Positions 1 to 7,365 of a stretch of DNA of 10,569 bases are shown piece by piece. The stretch spans positions 1-10,569 of the forward strand of contig JAPLKR010000053.1 of the NCBI GenBank assembly GCA_026387965.1, written 5' to 3'. The DNA is from Fusobacteriota bacterium (lineage in GTDB: Bacteria > Fusobacteriota > Fusobacteriia > JAPLKR01). Under the pieces are notes generated by a model. The model made no database searches. It had not been told where the DNA came from and worked only from the letters and a program-made list of their open reading frames with translations. Both the position numbers and the translations under genes were made by a program. Position 1 is the first letter of the stretch, and each line of letters starts with the position of its first letter.

Positions 1-41
1 AATATCTTTTTTTAAAATTCTGCCTTATTTTCATGGGGCGG

Positions 42-70
42 TATATATTACTCTCTAAATGTGATACAAT
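42..70 (+). promoter_or_regulatory. putative promoter of the anmK operon
   Basis: A TACAAT at 65-70 lies about 70 bases before the anmK start and fits a sigma-70 -10 box. Seventeen bases upstream lies only TATATA (42-47), a poor -35. Weak -35 boxes are common in Campylobacterota promoters. The whole leader is AT-rich, so chance matches are likely, and the assignment rests mainly on position. Confidence 0.4.
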
Positions 71-129
71 AATAAATATACGTTAATGATGTAAAAACTA
101 ATACTTAATAATAATATTACGCCATATTT

Positions 130-134
130 GGAGG
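130..134 (+). promoter_or_regulatory. ribosome binding site of anmK
   Basis: GGAGG ends four bases before the ATG at 139. It is the strongest Shine-Dalgarno match in the window and fixes the anmK start. Confidence 0.85.
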
Positions 135-138
135 AAAA

Positions 139-1269
139 ATGTACTATATTGGAATAATGTCAGGCACAAGTGTTGATGGAATAGACGCAGTATTGGTAGA
201 TTTTATTGAAAAATATCCTTTTATCAAACTCATTGAGACACTTTCTGTTCCTTTTGAAGAAAACCTACGTAGCGATATTGTAAAGCTTTTAGAGACTTTT
301 ACGATTCATCTACAAAAATTAGGGGAAATTGATCATAGACTTGGTTTGGCATATGCGAATGCAGCACTGATTCTTTGTGAGAAAGCAAAGATAAATATTA
401 GTTCAGTTGTAGCAATAGGGTGTCATGGGCAAACTATATTTCATGATCCGAGAGGAAAGTATCCGTTTACGATGCAAATAGGAGATAGTAATATTATTGC
501 TGCTAAAACGGGCATTTCAGTGGTCAATGATTTTAGAAGATTGGATATGGCATTTAATGGAGATGGCGCTCCACTTACACCTGTTTTTAATCAGTGTTTT
601 TTATATAGTAAAAATGAAAAAAGAGCTATTTTGAATTTAGGTGGAATAGCTAACATTACCATTCTTGCTGACTTACCTTCAGAAGTTCTTGGTTTTGATA
701 ATGGGCCAGCTAACTGTTTGATGGATTTATGGATACAAAAGAAAAAAGGGGTAAAATACGATAAAAATGGGGATTTTGCGAGAAGTGGTAGAGCAAACAC
801 TGAGTTATTAAATCGAATGCTTTCAGAGTCATATTTTATGCTTCCTGCTCCAAAAAGCACAGGAAAAGAGTTGTTTAATTTACCATGGCTTGAATCAATT
901 TTAATGGATTATAGTTTAGTGAGTGACGAGGATGTACAAGCAACACTTCTTGATCTTACTCTTAAATCACTTGTAAATGATATAAAAAAGTATTGTCCTA
1001 AAATAGATGCACTTTATCTGTGTGGCGGTGGCGCATATAATACATATCTAGTAGAGAAACTTAAGGAATCACTCGGAGATGTTATTATTGAAACGACACA
1101 GAAAATTGGACTTCATCCACAGTGGATGGAAGCAGTTGCATTTGCATGGTTTGCAAAACGTAGAATTGAGGAGCTCCCAGCAAATTTACCTTCTGTTACT
1201 GGAGCAAATCAGTTAACTCTGCTTGGCGCATTATACAAAAGTAATAAGAAGGTGAAATATGAGTCATAG
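139..1269 (+). CDS. anmK: anhydro-N-acetylmuramic acid kinase
   Basis: AnmK cleaves the 1,6-anhydro ring of anhydro-N-acetylmuramic acid and phosphorylates it with ATP to MurNAc-6-phosphate, a cytoplasmic step in recycling peptidoglycan fragments. The 376 residues match the family's usual length of about 370. The family's landmarks appear in order: the N-terminal phosphate-binding motif MSGTSVDGID (residues 7-16), GCHGQT (94-99), the GDGAPL stretch (141-146), LNLGGIANI (165-173), FDNGPANCLMD (186-196) and a late glycine-rich CGGGA (295-299). The start has a GGAGG site four bases upstream. The 3' end overlaps the next gene's ATG by 11 bases, so the transporter is probably translated in coupling with it. 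MurQ, the next recycling enzyme, is not in this window. Confidence 0.96.
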   Translation: MYYIGIMSGTSVDGIDAVLVDFIEKYPFIKLIETLSVPFEENLRSDIVKLLETFTIHLQKLGEIDHRLGLAYANAALILCEKAKINISSVVAIGCHGQTIFHDPRGKYPFTMQIGDSNIIAAKTGISVVNDFRRLDMAFNGDGAPLTPVFNQCFLYSKNEKRAILNLGGIANITILADLPSEVLGFDNGPANCLMDLWIQKKKGVKYDKNGDFARSGRANTELLNRMLSESYFMLPAPKSTGKELFNLPWLESILMDYSLVSDEDVQATLLDLTLKSLVNDIKKYCPKIDALYLCGGGAYNTYLVEKLKESLGDVIIETTQKIGLHPQWMEAVAFAWFAKRRIEELPANLPSVTGANQLTLLGALYKSNKKVKYES

Positions 1270-2557
1270 AAGCGATAAATGTAGATATTGGTTTTCTATT
1301 TTATCAGGAATCATGACGGGGTATGTACTAGGTGTAGTTCTTTTTGCATTTCCAATAATACAAGCTGACTTTAAATTAAATGAAATAGATATTTCGTACC
1401 TTGCGGGTGCACTTCTACTTGGATTTTTTATTGCAAGTATTTTCACAGGGCTAGCACTAGATTATATGGGAAGAAAAGATACCATTTATATTATACTTTT
1501 TTTAATTTGTTTGGGAACAGCCATTTTTAATTTTTCTGATATTATGAGTGAGTTTTATGTGGGACGTGTAATTCAAGGGATTGGCTTTGGTGCATCTTTA
1601 ATTGCGCTACCTATATATTTAACTGAGACGACTCCTTTTGATTTTAGAGGAAAAATAGTGACTTTGTACAGACTTAATGTTACGGTAGGTATTTTTTTAT
1701 CTAGTGTTCTAGGACTACTTTTTTTTAATGATTCTAATTGGCATATTTTGATTCTATCAGTTATGATTTTTCCAATCATAGTATTCATTGTTATACAGTT
1801 TTTGCCAGAATCTCCGCATTTTTTGATGAGCCATAAAAACTATCATTTAGTTAAAGAAAGTTTGAAAAAAATCTATTCAACTCCATGGGAAGTAGAGGAT
1901 AGATATGTTCATTTATTTAATCATCCAACTCAAAAATTAACAGTTTTAGAAAATATAAAAATTTTGAAGCAAAAGCATATGGTTAAAGGGTTGTTGATTG
2001 TTATTTTTGCGGTATGTATTAACCAGCTGGCAGGGGTCAATTTTTTCCTACAATGTAGTTTTGCAGTAATACATGTAAGTGGAATTGTGTCACAAAGCAT
2101 CGCATCGATAGCGGGAATATTATTTACAGCGGTTCACTGCGTCGGGACATTTATTGCCTTTATTTTAGTTGAGAAGATAGGCCGAAAGCCCATATTAAAA
2201 ATTGGAACGACCGGATTATTTATAACATTTATTTTTTTAGCGATCTTACATTTAATATTTCCAGTAACGATGGTAATGGGGGTAATAACCATTATTGGCA
2301 TCATCGTAATGCTTGGGTTTTTTGGATTTGGATCAGGAGGTGTTCTTATAGTGATTTGTACCGAGATTCTTCCGATCCAGCTTAGGTCTATAGGGATTTC
2401 AATTTCATACTTTTTTGCAACTATTATAGGCATATTTTTTACATCAAACTTTGTTGTGTTATCTCATGCATTAGGTTTGGGGGTACTGTTTTTGATAATG
2501 GCTATTGCAACTAGCGGCTATTTTATTGTTTTAGCAAAAATTCCAGAGACCAAATGA
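1259..2557 (+). CDS. MFS transporter, sugar-porter type, C-terminus shortened by TGA
   Basis: This is a 432-residue inner-membrane transporter with about 12 hydrophobic helices. Sugar-porter landmarks are DYMGRK (68-73), RVIQGIGFG (103-111), TETTPFDFRG (122-131), PESPHFL (183-189), NQLAGVN (255-261), EKIGRKP (305-311) and a terminal PETK (429-432). The start overlaps the end of anmK and has AAGAAGGTG just upstream. The next gene is a clear paralogue (for example RVIQG/RLIQG, FLQCS, EKIGRK and LKIGT are shared). Two oddities stand out. TGA at 2555-2557 replaces the Gly of PETKG, and the frame beyond it still reads KRLEEISSLW before a TAG at 2588-2590. Residue 138 is Arg where the paralogue has Gln at a position that binds substrate in sugar porters such as XylE. 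The substrate cannot be read from sequence. The operon suggests a sugar, an amino sugar or a nucleoside. Confidence 0.9.
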   Translation: MSHRSDKCRYWFSILSGIMTGYVLGVVLFAFPIIQADFKLNEIDISYLAGALLLGFFIASIFTGLALDYMGRKDTIYIILFLICLGTAIFNFSDIMSEFYVGRVIQGIGFGASLIALPIYLTETTPFDFRGKIVTLYRLNVTVGIFLSSVLGLLFFNDSNWHILILSVMIFPIIVFIVIQFLPESPHFLMSHKNYHLVKESLKKIYSTPWEVEDRYVHLFNHPTQKLTVLENIKILKQKHMVKGLLIVIFAVCINQLAGVNFFLQCSFAVIHVSGIVSQSIASIAGILFTAVHCVGTFIAFILVEKIGRKPILKIGTTGLFITFIFLAILHLIFPVTMVMGVITIIGIIVMLGFFGFGSGGVLIVICTEILPIQLRSIGISISYFFATIIGIFFTSNFVVLSHALGLGVLFLIMAIATSGYFIVLAKIPETK

Positions 2558-2604
2558 AAACGTTTAGAAGAGATTAGCAGTTTGTGGTAGTATTTAGAAA
2601 AATT

Positions 2605-2609
2605 AGGAG
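2605..2609 (+). promoter_or_regulatory. ribosome binding site of second MFS gene
   Basis: An AGGAG lies about five bases before the ATG at 2615 and decides the start. It sits in the 24-base gap after the readthrough stop (TAG, 2588-2590) of the first transporter. Confidence 0.7.
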
Positions 2610-2614
2610 TATAA

Positions 2615-3952
2615 ATGAAAAATATCTTTTTAAACAAATTGAGAACAATCTCAGTAATTTCTGGACTAATGTGTGGGTATGTCTTGGGAGTTATTGCTTA
2701 TATGTTTCCAACATTTCAAAAAGAGTTTGGAATTACAACACTTCAAATATCTGTTCTTGCCGGGGCTATTTTATTTGGGTGTTTTGTATCGAGTATATAT
2801 ACAGGTATACTTACAGATTTACTCGGAAGAAAGTGGGTAAGCTTAATTGTATTTGCGCTATTTTTGGTAGGGGGCATTATTTTTGAGGGGTCACACACCA
2901 TGTATGCTTTTTATGTTGCACGACTCATACAAGGTTTAGCTTTTGGAATGGCAGTGATAGTGCTTCCAATATATTTTGCTGAGATGAGCCCTAAAGAGCG
3001 AAGAGGCCAAGTTATTACAAGTTTTCAACTCTCAATGACGAGTGGAATTTTACTAGCAAGTATTCTTGGAATGTTTGTGATACATGGGGCACATTGGCAC
3101 ATATTGGTTACTATAAGTCTATTGTTTCCAATATTTCTTTTATTCGAAATGCTTTTTATGCCAGAATCAGCACACTATTTAATCGGTAAAAGACGTTTTG
3201 ATGAGGCAAAGAAAATATTGAAGCGTATTCACCCTTTTGAAAATTCAGATGAGCTTTTAAAGAGTATACAAGAGAGGAGAAGTTCAAAGATTTCTTTCAA
3301 AGAGGGAGTGAAATTGATATTTAAGCGTTCAAATTTTATTGCTATTTTAATTGTTACCTGTGCTGTTTCTCTTAATCAGTTAACGGGAATCAATGCCTTT
3401 CTACAATGTAGTTTAAGTATTTTAAGAGATAGTGGTATCAATTCTAATGCTATGGGAATTATTGGCGGAATCTCAATTACCATAATTAATTTTATAGCGA
3501 CCATTGTAACACTAAGTTTAGTGGAAAAAATTGGACGAAAAGCTATCTTAAAAATTGGAACAAGTGGTCTTTTTATTACGTTTTTCGTTTTGGCACTTGT
3601 TCATTTTGTTATGCCAACAGGACTTATAACAGGGTGGGTGACTCTAGTTGGGATTATTATGTTGATAGGTTTTTTTGCATTTGGCCCTGGTGGGGTAATA
3701 CTTGTACTTTCGGCAGAACTTTTGCCAAATTGTGTGCGTTCACTCGGAATCTCTATTGCATTTACGGTAGGGGCGCTTGTTGGGATGTTTTTTGTTTCTG
3801 ATTTTATGAAAATTGCAAAAACCATTGGTTATAGCGGCTTGTTTTTACTTATTGCGTGTTTTATTATAGGGTATTTTATCATTGCTTATAAAATTCCTGA
3901 AACAAAAGGAAGAGCACTTGAGGAGATAGAAGCAGCTTGGCAAGAAAAATAA
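2615..3952 (+). CDS. MFS transporter, sugar-porter type, full-length paralogue
   Basis: This 445-residue inner-membrane transporter has about 12 helices and the complete set of sugar-porter motifs: DLLGRK (68-73), RLIQGLAFG (103-111), AEMSPKERRG (122-131), Gln138 in helix 5, PESAHYL (183-189), NQLTGIN (254-260), EKIGRK (304-309) and PETKGR (428-433). After PETKGR comes a short acidic tail. It aligns nearly end to end with the preceding gene, so the two arose by tandem duplication or were acquired together. It starts 57 bases after the TGA of its neighbour with a good AGGAG site, and ends seven bases before the adenine deaminase frame. Family membership is firm. The substrate is unknown, and the neighbours anmK and ade suggest a cell-wall amino sugar, a sugar or a nucleoside. 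Confidence 0.93.
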   Translation: MKNIFLNKLRTISVISGLMCGYVLGVIAYMFPTFQKEFGITTLQISVLAGAILFGCFVSSIYTGILTDLLGRKWVSLIVFALFLVGGIIFEGSHTMYAFYVARLIQGLAFGMAVIVLPIYFAEMSPKERRGQVITSFQLSMTSGILLASILGMFVIHGAHWHILVTISLLFPIFLLFEMLFMPESAHYLIGKRRFDEAKKILKRIHPFENSDELLKSIQERRSSKISFKEGVKLIFKRSNFIAILIVTCAVSLNQLTGINAFLQCSLSILRDSGINSNAMGIIGGISITIINFIATIVTLSLVEKIGRKAILKIGTSGLFITFFVLALVHFVMPTGLITGWVTLVGIIMLIGFFAFGPGGVILVLSAELLPNCVRSLGISIAFTVGALVGMFFVSDFMKIAKTIGYSGLFLLIACFIIGYFIIAYKIPETKGRALEEIEAAWQEK

Positions 3953-3959
3953 AAAAATA

Positions 3960-5699
3960 ATGGAGAGTGATGTGGATAGAGGAACGATTATAAATGAAAT
4001 CGATGCAGCACAACAACGTATTGAGTTAGATTTAGTTATTGAAAATATTACCGTATTAGATGTCTTTCAAGAGGAACTTTATATAAGTGATGTGGCAATT
4101 TATAAAGATAAAATTGTGGGGGTTGGAAATTATAAGGCATGTGGTAAAAAAGTAATTGATGGTACGGGAAAATATATTACTCCTTCTTTCATTGATACAC
4201 ATGTTCATATTGAGTCCTCTTTAGTTCCTCCTCATAACTATGCCAAAACGGTTGTGAAACATGGAGTTACAACGATTATTGCGGACCCTCATGAAATAGC
4301 TAACGTTGCAGGAAAAGCAGGTATTGATTTTATGCTCAGCGATGCAAAAGAATCTGATGTAGATATCTATTTTTCACTGCCATCATGTGTTCCAGCGACA
4401 CCATTTGAGCAAGGAGGCGCAAAACTATTTTCTCAGGATTTAGAGGAGTATTATAGCAATAAATGGATTATTGGGCTTGGTGAGATGATGAATTATCCTG
4501 GAGTACTAGCTGGAGATAGCGATGTAGTATCAAAAATTTCAAGTGCTAGAAATTATGGGAAGATTTGTGACGGACACATTGCGGGGATTTCTGATGATAG
4601 ACTGAATGCCTATATTGGAGCGGGTATTACTACAGATCATGAATGTGTGACGATCCATGACGCAAAAGAGCGAGTTAAACGAGGAATGCATGTTCTAATT
4701 CGCGAAGGAACTTCAACTAAAGATGTTGAAGCATTAATTCCTGCTGTAAATGATAAGAACTGTTCGATGTTTGCTTTTTGTACAGATGATAGACACCTTG
4801 ATGAAATTATGGAAGAAGGGACTATTCGAAATAATGTTCGAAAAGCGATTAAACTTGGAATGAAAGCTGAGAAAGCGTATAAAATAGCAACAATAAATGC
4901 GGCAAAAATATACAAAATTGAGTATGTAGGAGCTATTGCACCTGGGTATTTTGCAGATTTTTTAATTCTTGACAATTTAGAAGAAGTTGCTATTTCTAGT
5001 GTGTATCGAAAAGGAGAGAGTATCGTTGAAAATGGCGTGTATCGAGAAAAAATTCGACCAAGTTATTCAACTTTGACTGTTCCACTCCGCTTCCACGTTG
5101 AAGAAAAAGATTTTGATATTCATCTTGAAAAAGGAAAAAAAGTCAATATCATTGAAATAATTCCAAATACTGTCGTGACAAAAAAAATTGTTGAGGAAGT
5201 AGATATAGAGAAGGGGCAGTTTGTTGTATCTCATTCACGAAAGCTTTCAAAACTCGCTGTAATTAACCGTTATGGAAGTAAAAATATTGGACTCGGTATA
5301 ATTAAAGGAATTGATATTAAATCAGGGGCAATTGCAACAACTATTTCTCATGATTCTCATAATGTTATCGTTCTTGGAACGAATAGTTATGATATGAAAA
5401 TAGCTGCAGAGAGTTTGAAAGAGAGTCATGGTGGCTTAGTGGTGGTGAGTGAAGGAAAAGTAATAGGAAAATTAGAACTTGAAATAGGTGGACTTATGAC
5501 AAACCAACCCATCGATATCATTTTAAATAAAATGGAAAAACTTCATGAATCAATGCACACTATTTGTGGAGAGAATGATTTTCATATCTTTTTAACTTTA
5601 GCTTTTATGTCGCTTCCTGTAATACCTGAGATTAAACTCACTGAAAAAGGGCTTTTTGATGTTACAAAATTTCAATTTATGGATTTAATTGCTGAATAA
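3960..5699 (+). CDS. ade: adenine deaminase
   Basis: Adenine deaminase converts adenine to hypoxanthine and ammonia in purine salvage. It belongs to the amidohydrolase superfamily (B. subtilis AdeC type, metal-dependent, cytoplasmic). The 579 residues are typical. Visible landmarks are the metal-binding HVHIESS (81-87), ADPHEIANV (108-116), GLGEMMNYPGV (172-182), DGHIAG (204-209), TTDHE (224-228) and CTDDRH (274-279), followed by the family's C-terminal domain. The ATG at 3960 has only A/T sequence in front of it. The better start is GTG at 3972, with GGAGAG five bases upstream, which would remove four residues. The gene is the last of the anmK-transporter-transporter-ade series, seven bases after the second transporter. 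Its presence suggests that the operon's transporters bring in a purine-containing compound, which is inference only. Confidence 0.96.
   Translation: MESDVDRGTIINEIDAAQQRIELDLVIENITVLDVFQEELYISDVAIYKDKIVGVGNYKACGKKVIDGTGKYITPSFIDTHVHIESSLVPPHNYAKTVVKHGVTTIIADPHEIANVAGKAGIDFMLSDAKESDVDIYFSLPSCVPATPFEQGGAKLFSQDLEEYYSNKWIIGLGEMMNYPGVLAGDSDVVSKISSARNYGKICDGHIAGISDDRLNAYIGAGITTDHECVTIHDAKERVKRGMHVLIREGTSTKDVEALIPAVNDKNCSMFAFCTDDRHLDEIMEEGTIRNNVRKAIKLGMKAEKAYKIATINAAKIYKIEYVGAIAPGYFADFLILDNLEEVAISSVYRKGESIVENGVYREKIRPSYSTLTVPLRFHVEEKDFDIHLEKGKKVNIIEIIPNTVVTKKIVEEVDIEKGQFVVSHSRKLSKLAVINRYGSKNIGLGIIKGIDIKSGAIATTISHDSHNVIVLGTNSYDMKIAAESLKESHGGLVVVSEGKVIGKLELEIGGLMTNQPIDIILNKMEKLHESMHTICGENDFHIFLTLAFMSLPVIPEIKLTEKGLFDVTKFQFMDLIAE
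3962..3974 (+). promoter_or_regulatory. ribosome binding site and probable GTG start of ade
   Basis: GGAGAG (3962-3967) lies just inside the longest ade frame and is well spaced for the GTG at 3972-3974. The ATG at 3960 has no purine-rich site before it. Translation therefore probably begins at 3972. Confidence 0.55.
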
Positions 5700-5899
5700 A
5701 AATATATCTACCATGAAGTGGTACCAAATTTGTTGAGTTCAGTATATAATCTAAGAATATCAGAGTAGATATTTACTGACAAAATCACTTTACCCCGTAG
5801 ATTTCGAAAGCAATTAAGCGGGTTATTCTTTGTGATTGGCATGAGGGATATTTTAATCTCAGAGTTTCAGGGCTAAAATCTTTAATTTAGAAGAAAATT
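5700..5899. other. intergenic stretch after ade, no gene recognised
   Basis: No convincing gene is visible. A 35-codon open stretch on the + strand (5769-5873, containing LPRRFRKQLSGLFFVIG) could be the tail of a decayed gene, but I do not recognise it and it has no start codon. A 5-bp inverted repeat (TACCA at 5709-5713, TGGTA at 5719-5723) lies just after ade without a T-run, so it is not a convincing terminator. Confidence 0.5.
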
Positions 5900-6150
5900 A
5901 TAGAACATAAAAAATTGGTAAGGGATAAAATTCCAGAGCGAGTAACTTCGTAAGGATGCGAGTGTGGCTATCATAGTGTTGAAAATATACCTCATATTGA
6001 GTGGCTCCTCAAGGAGAAGTTAAGTGAAGAAGTGGGTGAATTTTAAGTGCTAAGGATAGAGAAGAGGCCTTCATTGAACTAGCCGATGCGGTTGAGGTGA
6101 TACGTCGCCTAGCCGAGGTTATGGGGGAGAGAACGAGGAGTAAAGGCTAA
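5900..6150 (+). pseudogene. broken NTP pyrophosphohydrolase (MazG-like, COG4997 type)
   Basis: Intact relatives are small house-cleaning enzymes that hydrolyse non-canonical nucleoside triphosphates to the monophosphate and pyrophosphate. The remnant opens with KKLVRDKIPERV (5909-5944), the family's hallmark N-terminus. A TAA at 5951 interrupts it, then the same frame resumes as IEWLLKEKLSEEVGEF up to 6043. A one-base deletion near 6044 then shifts the frame, and it continues as SAKDREEAFIELADAVEVI, which carries the conserved ELAD metal-binding segment, to a stop at 6148-6150. No start codon is present. An ATA (5900-5902) sits where ATG would be expected, after an AGAAG. The C-terminal end after VMGE does not look like the family and may be missing. 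At least three lesions make this a true pseudogene, barring sequencing error. Confidence 0.78.
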
Positions 6151-6517
6151 ATGCTTTTACTCTTTCTCTTATTGAGAGCGCAAGCAGTGAAATGTTTAGT
6201 GTGGCACCGATAAATTTCACCAATAATTATAGTATTGTCACGCTTGGAGGAACATCAGTAACTGTTCCAAGTTGTCCGATGGTTTTAGGAGCAGTATTTG
6301 AAACTGGTATAGGGGCTGGGAACAGTATAATTATCAACCTCTCAAGTCAGTGGAAGAGTGTGAATATGAGTGCAATTAAGGGAGCGGGGAGTTATACTCA
6401 ATACTTCGATGCACACAGCTTGAAAATCAAGCGACTCCAAAAGCTAGTCAAGGGCGTTTAAATGGTGGAAAAATTGAGCTTTTGCCATACTCAATCAGTT
6501 TGATAAAGGCGGTGTAA
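6144..6517 (+). pseudogene. frameshifted beta-strand-rich protein, unknown function
   Basis: The frame open from 6144 (in-frame ATG at 6192) encodes residues such as FSVAPINFTNNYSIVTLGG and VLGAVFETGIGAGNSIIINL, alternating hydrophobic and polar in the way of beta strands. It reaches the YTQYFDA stretch near 6410. From there the stated frame gives a poor basic tail ending at 6461. The frame one base away gives QLENQATPKASQGRLNGGK and then IELLPYSISLIKAV, ending at a TAA at 6515-6517, two bases before the next gene. That continuation is far more protein-like, so a one-base deletion near 6415 probably broke the gene. No complete signal peptide is visible. An ATG at 6151 opens a short hydrophobic peptide in another frame that might be its remnant. 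I do not recognise the family. An exported or surface protein made with the next gene is plausible. Confidence 0.55.
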
Positions 6518-6518
6518 T

Positions 6519-7010
6519 GTGAGAAAATTTATATTTATCATTGTATTACTTTTGTTTACAACACTGCTTTTTGCAAAAACGGCTTTTGTAACAGGGGTTT
6601 TGAAAAATGGAGGATTTTTTGATTCAAACTACTACTATGTGGAATTAGGTAGTTATTCCAATAAAGGGTCGCTACAAAATCAAGTATTTAAAGCGTATTC
6701 AACTCATGGAGGATTTGGAATTTGGTATGAAAATTGTTCTTGGATACTTGACAAAAACTCTGATGGACAGCATATTACGATAGAGCCAGAAAATGTTGCA
6801 AGTGGCGTGAGTTTAAACAGTTTGCAGGGTAAACGGTTTAGTTTTAGTTATGAAATAGACTCACAGGGTGTGCCACAACTCACCATTTTTCCAACCAAAA
6901 AGAGTTGGTTGGTACTTTTAATGACGCCACAAGGGGGCTTATTGAAAAGCACTCAAAACTCAACCTTGCATACATCTGTTGCCTATAGTTACAACTATGA
7001 TGGGGAATAG
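6519..7010 (+). CDS. small exported protein, unknown function
   Basis: This 163-residue protein begins with a typical Sec signal peptide: MRK, a hydrophobic core FIFIIVLLLFTTLLF, and a probable cleavage site after LFA near residue 19. The mature part is rich in Tyr, Ser, Gly and Asn, has one Cys (in ENCSW) and looks beta-rich. Its last residues, TSVAYSYNY, resemble a final beta strand. The start is GTG at 6519, one base after the upstream stop (TAA 6515-6517), preceded by AAGGCGGTG. The frame is intact although the genes on both sides are broken, so it may be a survivor of an exported or surface-protein operon. I do not recognise the family and assign no function. Confidence 0.65.
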   Translation: MRKFIFIIVLLLFTTLLFAKTAFVTGVLKNGGFFDSNYYYVELGSYSNKGSLQNQVFKAYSTHGGFGIWYENCSWILDKNSDGQHITIEPENVASGVSLNSLQGKRFSFSYEIDSQGVPQLTIFPTKKSWLVLLMTPQGGLLKSTQNSTLHTSVAYSYNYDGE

Positions 7011-7013
7011 GGA

Positions 7014-7230
7014 ATGAAGTTAAGAGAGGCGTATACATGTCCCATAGAGTTTGTGCACGATATTATAAAAAGGAAGTGGATAATGGTGATTTTATGGCAA
7101 ATTCACCATTATCATCGAACCAATGTAGCCACACTGAAACAAGGTATAAAGGAATTAGCCAAAAGTTGTTGAGTGAAATTTAAATGAGCTGAGTGAGTAC
7201 CAACTCATTGCTAAAGAGGAATTTGAAGGG
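7014..7230 (+). pseudogene. broken HxlR-family transcriptional regulator
   Basis: HxlR-type proteins are small winged-helix DNA-binding regulators. The ATG at 7014 opens MKLREAYTCPIEFVHDIIK, then KWIMVILWQI. The conserved Cys-Pro near residue 9 followed by a KW-x-ILW helix is the family's hallmark. The frame hits TGA at 7170-7172. Coding resemblance then continues in a second frame (KLLSE, 7163-7177) and a third (LNELSEYQLIAKEEFEG, 7180-7230), which matches the family's LxELEEYGLI-x-EFEG wing. At least two frameshifts therefore lie within about 15 bases. After EFEG the expected P-x-VEYSLT segment is missing and an unrelated sequence follows in frame. The gene begins four bases after the exported-protein stop. 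Confidence 0.75.
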
Positions 7231-7365
7231 CAGCAACTACCTGCTAAGTTGACTAGCAGTAATCAAATTGAAATCGGACAGTATTCGGGGCAAGCGACAA
7301 TATCTGTAGGAGGTAAAGAGGATGATAGTCTCTTTACAGCAAATGTTGCTATCGACTATAATTAA
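7231..7365 (+). pseudogene. C-terminal fragment of a beta-rich protein joined to HxlR remnant
   Basis: The third HxlR frame runs without a stop into about 44 residues that do not resemble HxlR, including QIEIGQYSGQATISVGG and FTANVAIDYN, ending at TAA (7363-7365). The alternating pattern and the terminal aromatic strand look like the end of a fimbrial or other beta-sandwich surface protein. Its last residues (ANVAIDYN) vaguely echo the end of the 6519 protein (TSVAYSYNY). The junction near 7231 suggests a deletion that fused two genes. The family is not recognised and the assignment is tentative. Confidence 0.4.

Noticed and set aside
2546-2590. A genetic code in which TGA means Gly
   Set aside because: The IS transposase also ends in TGA, and the pseudogenes nearby show TGA as an ordinary break. 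One site is better explained by a point mutation.
2584-2886. 100-residue open frame overlapping the second transporter
   Set aside because: It is an alternative frame of a clearly conserved MFS gene and has no family features.
5709-5723. Small inverted repeat TACCA/TGGTA after ade as a terminator
   Set aside because: The stem has only five pairs and no T-run follows.
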